The notes under the pieces are model-generated. The model did no database searches, was not told the origin of the DNA, and worked only from the letters and a program-made list of their open reading frames with translations. Position numbers and translations under genes: made by a program. From the NCBI GenBank assembly GCA_003558125.1, contig PWMQ01000099.1, forward strand, positions 1 to 48,707: 48,707 nucleotides of DNA, given 5' to 3'. This DNA is from Natronospira sp. GTDB taxonomy: Bacteria; Pseudomonadota; Gammaproteobacteria; Natronospirales; Natronospiraceae. Below are positions 8,510 through 16,175 of the stretch, one piece after another (the first letter of the stretch is position 1; the number at the start of each line of letters is the position of its first letter).

Positions 8510-9232
8510 GTGAGCATGCCAATCTTTGGACTTAAAATCCCTGGGCCAGTCATTTGCCTGTTGGCAATCTCCTTGCTCAGTGGATGCGCGAGCATGACAC
8601 CCTCTCCCACTCCCGGCGAAAGCCTGGCAGGCGACTATCAGCGCATGCTGCTGGAATCGGAAGGAGAATTGATCGAACCCTCCGATTCGACCCTCAAGGC
8701 CCACTGGCGGGGGCAGCCCAATGCCGGTGATCTGCGAAAACACTACGCCCGCCGCAAGGACTTCCACCAGCGTTGTGAGCTGAATCGGCCGGACGGCGAG
8801 TTCGCCCAGGCGATGGAAGACGGCCGCCCCGGTGCCGCCGGGGAGCTGATGCGGGACTGGCTGGAGTCCTGCCCGGTAGATGCCCAGGGGCATCTATATG
8901 CTGCCCTTGCCTATGAAGAGGCCGGCCTGGGGATCGCTTCCCGGCTGCATATGGACTGGTTTCTGGAAATCACAGACCGGGCGCTGGCAACCGGGGACGG
9001 GCGGAGCGCAGACACCGCCTTTGAAACCATTTCCATACAGGAAAGCCATGCCCTGCTGCTCAGACTGGGCCTGCACGGCGTGGAGCGAGAGTTGATCCGC
9101 GATGGCCAACTGATTGACCGGGTCATTGCAGAGGATTCCAGTGGCCAGCGCCATACCCTTTACTTCCATCCTCGCTGGCATTTCATCCGACTGCATGCCA
9201 GAGTTGCCGCGCCACAGGCCGAAAGCCCATAA
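8510..9232 (+). CDS. DUF4919-like lipoprotein
   Basis: 240-aa lipoprotein; the lipobox LLSGC gives a lipidated Cys near residue 26. The mature part resembles DUF4919 proteins: HLYAALAYEEAGLGIASRLH, then TGDGRSADTAFETISIQES, then LLLRLGLH, with TLYFHPRWHF at the end. The family has no known function; here the protein would sit in the periplasm or outer membrane. Two starts are possible: GTG 8510, four bases after GGAGG, or ATG 8516, ten bases after it. The DUF call is from pattern memory and would need a profile search. Confidence 0.7.
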   Translation: MSMPIFGLKIPGPVICLLAISLLSGCASMTPSPTPGESLAGDYQRMLLESEGELIEPSDSTLKAHWRGQPNAGDLRKHYARRKDFHQRCELNRPDGEFAQAMEDGRPGAAGELMRDWLESCPVDAQGHLYAALAYEEAGLGIASRLHMDWFLEITDRALATGDGRSADTAFETISIQESHALLLRLGLHGVERELIRDGQLIDRVIAEDSSGQRHTLYFHPRWHFIRLHARVAAPQAESP

Positions 9233-9265
9233 GCCAAGGCGCTTTAATCAATAGCTCCGGGGGCA

Positions 9266-10906
9266 TCAGGAATCCGAGACGGGCCGGGCCACTTTAACCC
9301 GATCACGACCTGCCTCCTTGGCTTGATACAGAGCCCCGTCAGCCCGCTGAAGCAGTCCATGCAAGTCTTCACTCTCCCCTAGGCTCGCCACCCCCAGACT
9401 GGCAGTGATGCCGCCACCTTCAGCATCATGACAATCCTTCACACGCTGGCGAATTCTTTCGGCCAACCGATAGGCATCCTCCGGGCAGCCATGGGGCACC
9501 AGAACCAGGAACTCCTCACCGCCCCAGCGGCATACGCTGTCTGACTCGCGCAGACACTCCCGAATCAGTTCGGCCACGGTACGAAGCACGTCATCACCGG
9601 CCGCATGCCCATATTGATCATTGATTGGCTTGAAATGATCCAGATCCATGAAAATAACGGAGAGGGGATGGCCGTAACGTCGAGCGCGTCGGATCTCACG
9701 CCCCGCCACCTCTTCAAAGCGATGCCTATTCCAGAGTCCGGTCAGGGCATCGGTATTTGCCAAGCGGAACAGCTCAGCCTGATGCTCACGGAGGCGCTCC
9801 TCCACGGCCATTCGTCTTGCAGCCTCTCGGCGCAGTCGATTATTGAGTCGCGCAAAATGAGCTGCCAGGAGACTGGCCAATAGCAGCAGGAAAAAACCGC
9901 CGGCTGCCATTCGATAAGCCATGGTGTAGTCCGTCGCACTCCGCGACTCATAGAGGAAGCCACCCAAATCAACCGGGTCGTCCGCGAATCCCAGCGCCAC
10001 ATAGCTTTCCGCAATACTCTGCCAACGACCTGGATTCATATGCCCCAGCGCCACCAGCTCCGGCATGATCAGTTCAGCCAGGCCCTCGGCTTCGAACTGC
10101 AGATGCGCCAATGAGCGTTCCGGCGCGTAGTTCGCCTGAATCATGGCGGCAGTCTTCTCGGGCTCGGCAAGTGCTCGTCGCCAGCCCTCCAGACTGGCCT
10201 CCAGGAAGGCATCCACCACAGCGGGTTCCTGATCAATCAATGACTCATGGGCGACCAGAACATCGTTGTAGAAGTTGACCCCATAGGCCCGAGGTTTGAT
10301 CAAGTGATAGTCAATCCCCTTTCGCTTCAGCTGCCAGGGTTCATTGGTCTCGTAGGCGTCGTAGGCATCCACCCGCCCTTCTACCAGGTCATCCAGATCA
10401 TGAGAGGTGGGCAGCAACTCAAGCTCATCCAGATCCACACCTTCCCGCCGTAACATGGCCAGCAGTTCGGCACTTTCATGGCCGGGCATGAGCATCAATC
10501 GCTTGCCCACAAGATCCAGCGGCGTGTGAATACCGGCATCGGCCCGAACCAGCCAGGCATTCGGCGAGGTCTGCATGATGGCCGCGAGCGCCACCACCGG
10601 TTCCCCTCGCATTCTCTCGATGACGACCCCACTGTTGGCAATGGCAAAATCCACTTCGCCGGCCAAAAGGGCCTCAAGGGGCTTGGCTGCATCGGGCCCA
10701 CCTTGGATCAATCTTACGGACAGGCCAGCTTGCTCGTACAGCCCCTCCTGCTTGGCCACGTAATAGCCGGCAAACTGAAACTGATGCTTCCAGCGAAGCT
10801 GCAAGGTGATGTCGGGCTCAGCGGCATGGATCGATGTCGTCGCCAGTAGTCCGAGCAGAACCGTCCATGCGGCTCGGTGCAAGCATGCCACCAGGGCTTC
10901 AGCCAT
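9266..10906 (-). CDS. Diguanylate cyclase with NMT1/THI5-type periplasmic sensor
   Basis: 546-aa membrane protein. After a signal segment, residues about 32-300 form an NMT1/THI5-like ligand-binding domain (LQLRWKHQFQFAGYYVAK, GGPDAAKPLEALLAGEVDFAI), as in pyrimidine-precursor or taurine binding proteins. One membrane helix follows (about 333-352), then a short coiled coil and a GGDEF domain: DALTGLWNRHRFEE, FMDLDHFKPIND, and GGEEF at 462-466. The inhibitory-site motif RESD (453-456) stands exactly five residues before GGEEF, so product inhibition is expected. It should make c-di-GMP in response to a small periplasmic ligand. Its start codon overlaps the end of the DUF962 gene by eight bases (ATGGCTGA), suggesting translational coupling. 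Confidence 0.93.
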   Translation of the reverse strand: MAEALVACLHRAAWTVLLGLLATTSIHAAEPDITLQLRWKHQFQFAGYYVAKQEGLYEQAGLSVRLIQGGPDAAKPLEALLAGEVDFAIANSGVVIERMRGEPVVALAAIMQTSPNAWLVRADAGIHTPLDLVGKRLMLMPGHESAELLAMLRREGVDLDELELLPTSHDLDDLVEGRVDAYDAYETNEPWQLKRKGIDYHLIKPRAYGVNFYNDVLVAHESLIDQEPAVVDAFLEASLEGWRRALAEPEKTAAMIQANYAPERSLAHLQFEAEGLAELIMPELVALGHMNPGRWQSIAESYVALGFADDPVDLGGFLYESRSATDYTMAYRMAAGGFFLLLLASLLAAHFARLNNRLRREAARRMAVEERLREHQAELFRLANTDALTGLWNRHRFEEVAGREIRRARRYGHPLSVIFMDLDHFKPINDQYGHAAGDDVLRTVAELIRECLRESDSVCRWGGEEFLVLVPHGCPEDAYRLAERIRQRVKDCHDAEGGGITASLGVASLGESEDLHGLLQRADGALYQAKEAGRDRVKVARPVSDS

Positions 10907-11372
10907 AGCGAATGCCCAGGGCCCGATAGAGATGGGCGAGCAACCACAGGGGCCCGATCATCAGGAACTGCAAATCCTGAAAAAAGGAGGGACTGCGACC
11001 TTCTATTCGATGGCCAATGAACTGACCAATCCAGGCCAGGACAAAGATGGCCAGGGCAAGGGCCCATAGGGGGACAGGGAGCTGGTCCAGCCCCCAGGTC
11101 ACAACCAGGAGCAGGATGGAGAACAACAGCATGCCCAGTGCCAGGGCCGGGGACAACAAGAGATAGTAGAGGACGGCGGCCAGAAGAAAGAGGCTGGCCC
11201 AGTTGAATGGCGCAGCCATTGCCTGCAAGGGCTCGGGCACGGGTATGGACCAGAGCAGCCCGATCAGGCTAAGCACTATCAGGGGCACGCAGATCCAGTG
11301 GATCCGTTTGTTGACGGGGTGTCGGTGGCTCTCGCCATAGGCCTCCAGCCAATCCTGTACCGTTCTTGCCAT
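10899..11372 (-). CDS. DUF962/Mpo1-like membrane protein
   Basis: 157-aa membrane protein with four predicted helices. It shows the DUF962 landmarks: an N-terminal HRHPVNKRIHWICVPL and a C-terminal WIGQFIGHRIEGRSPSFFQDL followed by FLMIGPLWLL. The yeast member Mpo1 is an iron-dependent dioxygenase acting on 2-hydroxy fatty acids, and the His residues in both motifs are of the type needed. Whether bacterial members share that activity is not settled. It is the first gene of a two-gene unit with the NMT1-GGDEF cyclase, whose start lies inside its last codons. Confidence 0.85.
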   Translation of the reverse strand: MARTVQDWLEAYGESHRHPVNKRIHWICVPLIVLSLIGLLWSIPVPEPLQAMAAPFNWASLFLLAAVLYYLLLSPALALGMLLFSILLLVVTWGLDQLPVPLWALALAIFVLAWIGQFIGHRIEGRSPSFFQDLQFLMIGPLWLLAHLYRALGIRYG

Positions 11373-11591
11373 CAGGGATTCTCCGAGTCACTCCATTGCA
11401 GCCTAGGCGGTAATGCTGCGCTGCTCAAGCGTCAATTCTCGCATCAGCCGGCAAGAAGCTGCTTTGTCCATTGGCGAGGGGGCATGGAGGGGCCCACCTG
11501 GGGGGATGTAAGGGGTGGAAATCTGTTTCACGCTGGGGTTGCCGGGAGCCCTGGATGGGCTTCAGATTTTTTCATGTAAGGGAGGAATTGT

Positions 11592-13388
11592 ATGGAAATC
11601 AACAAGAAACGGGTTCTGGCCGGACTGTGTCTGGGTGGTCTGCTGACCCAGGGTTGCGCAACCCTGGAGCCGGAAACAGAAGCGGACTGGCAATCGGTGG
11701 TGGAAGTGAGCCGCCTGGCCGAGACTCATGTCAGCGATGATGGCAGTCGCCTGGTGGTGGGTAACCCCCGCAATCTCAATATTATCGATGGCCATGATGG
11801 TCAGGTGCTCGGTGGCTTCGGGGAAGCCGCCAACTGGCAGATGACGATCAGCGTGGGCGGGACCGAAGCCTACCGCCTGCGGGCGGAAAGCTCCAACGCC
11901 CTGGTTCTGCCCGAGGCGGACCTGGCCCTGATGTTTGACTACCACGGGGCACGAGAGCGCATCACCGCGGTGCATCTGAGTTCCGGCGATAAGGCCTGGC
12001 ATTCCCAGGAATACAACTACAGCCTTCAACAGTACGAGCAAATCATCGGCGAGGCGGTCGACCGGGTTGCCGCCGCCCTGGGCGGTGAAGGGGAATCCAC
12101 ACTGGACCAGCGTAAACGGCAGCGTCATTTTGCCCAGCACCTGGCCAGGCCAGTGGACGATGGCGAAGGGCTTCTCCTCAAGACCTTTGACGGTCTGATC
12201 AAGCTGGATGCCAGCACCGGCTTCGAACTCTGGCGTCTGGAAGACTTCCAGGGTCCGGGCATCCGGTCGGTGGAGACATTGGACAATGGGGATTATCTGG
12301 TGCTGTCCACTGGCCGTGACCTGTCCCGGCTGCAGGCAGCGGAATCCTATCACCTGGCACGGATTTCCCCGGACGGAGAGGTCCGCTGGAAGCAGGAGCA
12401 CAGTGGCCGCGACACCCATGGCATGCAGGTGGCCGAAGGCTATGCTGTGATCGATGCCTCTCCCATGCAGGTATTCCAGCTCAACGACGGAAGCAAGGCC
12501 TGGGAAGGCACGACCAACCGCCGCAGTGGCGAGTTCACCGACCGTCACTACCTGCCGGCACCGGAGCCCGCCATTCGGGACGGGGTCATCTATCACGTCG
12601 CCTGGACCCATGGCGAGGATGGTGACCTGGTCAGTGTCGGCGCCCCTCACCGGATTCGCGCCCTTGATCTGAGCAGTGGTGACATTCTCTGGGAAAGCGA
12701 GGAGACCAGTACCTACTTTGGTGATCTCAAATTCCATGGTGATCAACTGATCGCCTGGGGTGCCGGCCGCTATTTCGGCGACTCCAATGTAGGGGGTGCC
12801 GCCGGCCTGTCACTGGCGAATGGCGAGGAACTCTGGCGGACCGCGGAAATGGAAACCCCCGGCCTGACTTCAGCGGCCCCCTATATCTCTGAGCCCATCG
12901 TTGATGGTCAGCGCAACAAGGCCTTCGTCGCCGGCCCCGAGGTCCTATACGCTGTTGATCTCAACAGCAATGAAATCGCTTATGAGCTCGACCTGAATGA
13001 TATGGGCTTTGGGGACACCATGGGCCTGATGGCCAGTGATGACCGCATCGCCATCATTCACACCGGTGGTGTCGCAGCCATCAATGCCGACGACGGCACC
13101 GTCGCCTTCGACACCGAGACGGAGCACGTGGGTGACTTCCACCGGGGTGACGAACGAGTCGTGGTGCAAGTCCTGCCATCGGCTCTCATGGCCTTCTCCG
13201 AGGATGACAATAGCGGTGGTTTGCGTGCAGTGGACCTGCGCAATGGCGAAACCGGTCCGCTGGTCGCCTGGGAAGACCTCCGCAGCTTCCTCTTCGGCAG
13301 CTTTGATGATCGCCCGGTTGTCAGCACCGACGGCCGCGCGGCCTTCTTCGTTGACGAGGATGGTCAAGTCTTCCGCTACCGCCTGTAA
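11592..13388 (+). CDS. Lipoprotein with PQQ-type beta-propeller repeats
   Basis: 598-aa lipoprotein; the lipobox LLTQGC puts Cys near residue 22. The rest is a long series of WD/PQQ-like blades with recurrent phrases of the type LDASTGFELWRL, LDLSSGDILWESEE, LANGEELWRTAEM and INADDGTVAFDTE. This pattern is shared by BamB and quinoprotein dehydrogenases, but I see no dehydrogenase catalytic motifs, so a scaffold or binding role in the envelope is more likely (inference). The ATG at 11592 follows AAGGGAGG. About 85-100 nt upstream lies a sequence resembling the stem-loop element found before other lipoprotein genes, though this match is weaker. Confidence 0.8.
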   Translation: MEINKKRVLAGLCLGGLLTQGCATLEPETEADWQSVVEVSRLAETHVSDDGSRLVVGNPRNLNIIDGHDGQVLGGFGEAANWQMTISVGGTEAYRLRAESSNALVLPEADLALMFDYHGARERITAVHLSSGDKAWHSQEYNYSLQQYEQIIGEAVDRVAAALGGEGESTLDQRKRQRHFAQHLARPVDDGEGLLLKTFDGLIKLDASTGFELWRLEDFQGPGIRSVETLDNGDYLVLSTGRDLSRLQAAESYHLARISPDGEVRWKQEHSGRDTHGMQVAEGYAVIDASPMQVFQLNDGSKAWEGTTNRRSGEFTDRHYLPAPEPAIRDGVIYHVAWTHGEDGDLVSVGAPHRIRALDLSSGDILWESEETSTYFGDLKFHGDQLIAWGAGRYFGDSNVGGAAGLSLANGEELWRTAEMETPGLTSAAPYISEPIVDGQRNKAFVAGPEVLYAVDLNSNEIAYELDLNDMGFGDTMGLMASDDRIAIIHTGGVAAINADDGTVAFDTETEHVGDFHRGDERVVVQVLPSALMAFSEDDNSGGLRAVDLRNGETGPLVAWEDLRSFLFGSFDDRPVVSTDGRAAFFVDEDGQVFRYRL

Positions 13389-13508
13389 GCACAGCAAATC
13401 ACGGTGCCGGCGTGCCCATCACGAGGCACGCTGGCGCTGAATATGCCCTTCATTCAGCTTGCACCCACTGTCACCGAATGGCGTTGCCACGCAGTGGGGC
13501 CGATCTGA

Positions 13509-13718
13509 CTAGCGCTCCCGGGCCTCGTTGATGGAGTCCAGCTTGGCCTGGTATCGCTCGGCATAATGGGCCGGGCCAATGCTGCGGGCCCTTCCGAGGT
13601 AGCGGCTGGCGCGACGCAGGTTACCCAGCTCATATTCCACTCGGGCGAGAGCGAACTGGAACTCATGCTCGTCGGGATGCATGCGCACGGCCCGTCGGAA
13701 ATGGCGGCGGGCTTCACT
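13509..13718 (-). pseudogene. Detached C-terminal TPR segment of the transglutaminase-like gene
   Basis: About 69 codons encode EARRHFRRAVRMHPDEHEF, FALARVEYELGNLRRASRYLG and a charged tail ending EARER. These are the second half of one TPR and a following TPR. They are in a different frame from the upstream gene 13807-14484 and are separated from it by a repeat element of about 100 bases. Removing that element would join the upstream G-R-M-E-A-A to R-R-H-F and restore a canonical 34-residue repeat (Gly at 15, Ala at 20, Ala at 27, Pro at 32). No convincing start or ribosome site precedes it. Confidence 0.75.
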
Positions 13719-13822
13719 TAAGGAACCTCTGATCAATTCATTCGCGCCCGCAGCCAACGGGATTTTTTCTCTCGCGAGGCGCGACGAGCGTAGTGTAGCC
13801 GCTGTGCTACATGAGCGAGGCC
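13719..13822. mobile_element. Small repeat element inserted in a TPR gene (copy B)
   Basis: The plus strand begins GGAACCTCTGATCAATTC at 13722 and matches copy A at 2341-2377 in 31 of 37 positions. It continues with a T-rich patch and CGAGGCGCGACGAGCG, GTGTAGCC, GCTACATGAGCGAGGC, which can partly fold back. It lies exactly where a TPR motif is broken, shifts the frame and supplies the stop codon (13807-13809) of the upstream gene. No transposase is present, so this is a non-autonomous (MITE-like) or truncated element. Exact ends are uncertain by several bases. Confidence 0.65.
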
Positions 13823-14484
13823 TCCGCCGCCTCCATTCGGCCCAGGCGTCTCTCCACAATGGCGAGATTATTCCAGGCAGCGCTGAAACCCTCGTCCAGG
13901 GACAAGGCGTGACGGGCGGCAATGTAGGCAGACAATAGATTGTCCTCGGCGAGCAATTCCGCAGCCCGATTGTTGTAGTAGTGGGCAATCAGCCGGGTGC
14001 GAGAGATCACCTGGGGATTGCTTTTCCCGCCAATCAGGTCCATCTCGAAATCCACCGTGTATCGGCGCCCGGCCGCCAATACCCCGGCATTGACATGCTC
14101 CACCCAGAACACCGTGTCCTCGCGCCGGTCCCAGACCAGGGCCTGCTCCACCCGCTGGGCCCGGGCATTGAGCCCGGCCTGCTCCGCCAGTACCAGAAAG
14201 GCCATGGTGGCACTCAGGCAATTGGCCTCACCCCGCTGGAAGGCCTCGGCAACGGTCAGGGTCTCCAGATTACGATAGGACAAGGCCATGCCCGCCTCAT
14301 CAAACAGAAAGTCGGTGGTCTCACGGACGGTATGATGGGCACTGCCTGCCTGGTCGAGGACACGCTCTTCATACTCCCGTGCGATCTCGGGCGGCAAGGA
14401 GAGCACCGCCTCCTGGGGTGCCAATTCATGAGCCGGCAAGCCCCATTGCAAGGCCAACCCCGCTGCCAGAAGCCAGGTAGCCAT
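13807..14484 (-). CDS. Transglutaminase-like protein with TPR, truncated by repeat insertion
   Basis: 225-aa product with an N-terminal signal-like segment, then a transglutaminase-like domain. A catalytic-type triad is visible: Cys89 in GEANCLSATMAFLVLAEQAG, His130 in VFWVEHVNAGV and Asp145 in RYTVDFEMD. A TPR region follows (AYIAARHALSLDEGFSAAWNNLAIVERRLGRMEAAE). The reading frame then enters a repeat element and stops after four foreign codons. The start at 14484 is backed by GGGAGGGGGG. Related proteins are often periplasmic and of unknown role. The active-site domain is complete, so a shortened protein could still work, but the C-terminal TPR repeats are lost. Confidence 0.78.
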   Translation of the reverse strand: MATWLLAAGLALQWGLPAHELAPQEAVLSLPPEIAREYEERVLDQAGSAHHTVRETTDFLFDEAGMALSYRNLETLTVAEAFQRGEANCLSATMAFLVLAEQAGLNARAQRVEQALVWDRREDTVFWVEHVNAGVLAAGRRYTVDFEMDLIGGKSNPQVISRTRLIAHYYNNRAAELLAEDNLLSAYIAARHALSLDEGFSAAWNNLAIVERRLGRMEAAEASLM

Positions 14485-14704
14485 GAGCTCACCCCCCTCC
14501 CGGCGCTAGCCGGAACCACGCAACGGTTATGCTACCTGCTGAATTCGACTCCCCCGTGGGAATTCGGTTCCAAGCACAGGGAACTGCCACGGAAGGTTCG
14601 ACTTGCGAATAAGCTGGTGTTAACTTCCTGCCTGTGACGCCTCACATAACCACATCATTGGTTTATTTTTCCCAGGCGATTCCCGACCGGCAGGAGGCCG
14701 TGAC

Positions 14705-15979
14705 ATGCCCACCAAACCCGTGGACGTGCAAGATCTGAAGCTTGGCATGTACGTGGCGAAACTTGATCGTCCCTGGACCGATTCGCCCTTCCTGTTCCAG
14801 GGGTTCCGCATCGAGAATGAAGACGAGCTCGGGCAGCTTCGACAACACTGTCGATACGTCTATATCGACCCGGAACTGGGTTATGACGGACCCAGATTCG
14901 AGCGCAACAAACCCAAACCCAGCGGCAAGACGGAGCCCCGGGTGGCCACCGGCTCGAAAACCGGCGAGGAACTGCTGCCCCGGGAGCCCGAACTCCGGCA
15001 GGCCATCCCGCAGGTCTATCAGTACCGTCGTCAGGCGATTGGCTTTCTCGACAATGTGCTCAAACAGGTTCGTGCCGATCAGTCCGTTAACACGGGTGCA
15101 GCCGGGCATGTGGTGGAAGGCCTGCTGCGCTCGGTGCAGCTGAACCTCAACGCCTCCATGTGGCTGAACAATCTCAAGCGTCGGCATGAGCACTCTGCAA
15201 CCCACTGCACCAATGTGGCGGTGGTTGCCCTCGCCTTCGCCCATCACCTGGGCTATACAGGCCAAAAACTGATTGATGTCGGCATTGGCGCGCTGCTGCA
15301 CGATATTGGCCTGATGCGCTTGCCCACTGAATTGCTGGACAAGCCGGAGAAACTCAGCGCGGAAGAAGAACGGGAAATGCGAGAGCATCCGGAATCGGGT
15401 AGCCGTCTGATCGCCAGGCGTGACGAAGTCTCCTCGACGGTACTCAACATCATCCGTTATCACCATGAGAGGGTAGACGGCAGCGGTTACCCCGATGGGC
15501 TGTCCGGTAAGCAAGTGCCGGAGGAAGCCATGATCGTTGCCCTGGCGGACATCTACGATGCCATGACCACCGAACGGCCCTACAAGACGCCGGCATCTCC
15601 TCACGGCTCGATGAACATCATTCGACAGCTGGCGGATTCTCATTTTCCGCCCTCACTGGTCCAGGCCTTCATGAGCTGCATTGGCATCTATCCCATCGGC
15701 ACCGTGGTGCAGCTCAACAATGGTGTTGTCGCCCTGGTAGTGGGCCACACTCGCCGTACCCGGCTGCGACCGGAGATCATGCTTCTGAAACACCGTGACG
15801 GTCAGGTATTCCGCACTCAGCCATTGCTCGATCTGGACAAGATTGGCAGCGACCGCAACCCCGAGCAATGGCAGATCCTGCGAGTTGTCAATCCAAAGGA
15901 CTTCGGTGTGGACGTGGCACGCGCCACGGAGATCTATGTGGACCGCCTCTACGCAAAGGCGGTTGAACAGCCCTCCTGA
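14705..15979 (+). CDS. HD-GYP c-di-GMP phosphodiesterase with N-terminal DUF3391
   Basis: 424-aa cytoplasmic protein. The N-terminal segment (residues about 5-60, VDVQDLKLGMYVAKLDRPW) is the DUF3391 domain that often precedes HD-GYP. The HD-GYP domain spans about 155-330, with HD at 199-200 (ALLHDIGLMRLP), HPESGSRL, then HHERVDGSGYPDGLSG at 253-268 and ADIYDAMTTERPY. All metal-ligand motifs and the GYP motif are present, so it should hydrolyse c-di-GMP to GMP/pGpG. AGGAGG precedes ATG 14705. It lies between a diguanylate cyclase 4 kb upstream and a degenerate GGDEF protein immediately downstream, so this stretch groups making, breaking and probable sensing of c-di-GMP. Confidence 0.95.
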   Translation: MPTKPVDVQDLKLGMYVAKLDRPWTDSPFLFQGFRIENEDELGQLRQHCRYVYIDPELGYDGPRFERNKPKPSGKTEPRVATGSKTGEELLPREPELRQAIPQVYQYRRQAIGFLDNVLKQVRADQSVNTGAAGHVVEGLLRSVQLNLNASMWLNNLKRRHEHSATHCTNVAVVALAFAHHLGYTGQKLIDVGIGALLHDIGLMRLPTELLDKPEKLSAEEEREMREHPESGSRLIARRDEVSSTVLNIIRYHHERVDGSGYPDGLSGKQVPEEAMIVALADIYDAMTTERPYKTPASPHGSMNIIRQLADSHFPPSLVQAFMSCIGIYPIGTVVQLNNGVVALVVGHTRRTRLRPEIMLLKHRDGQVFRTQPLLDLDKIGSDRNPEQWQILRVVNPKDFGVDVARATEIYVDRLYAKAVEQPS

Positions 15980-16175
15980 GCTTGGTCGATGACCGCCCGA
16001 TAACGACAATCCATGTGGAAAAGCCGCCATTCTTGACATATTGTTATAGGCAGTCACGAGGCAAATGCCCGTGAGGAACGCAGTATCAAGACCGGGCTGA
16101 AGGCGTCGGCGCCGAAGACCGCCGATACCAGGGACTCCCGGCCGGGGGGAACGATCCCGACACTGGGAGGAGTCT

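Noticed and set aside
14487-14500. GGGAGGGGGGTGAG as another copy of the shared stem-loop element
   Set aside because: It lacks the C-rich arm and loop and sits at ribosome-site distance from the start codon.
16033-16038. TTGACA as a -35 box before the 7TMR-DISM gene
   Set aside because: No acceptable -10 hexamer at 16-18 bases; kept only as a coincidence.
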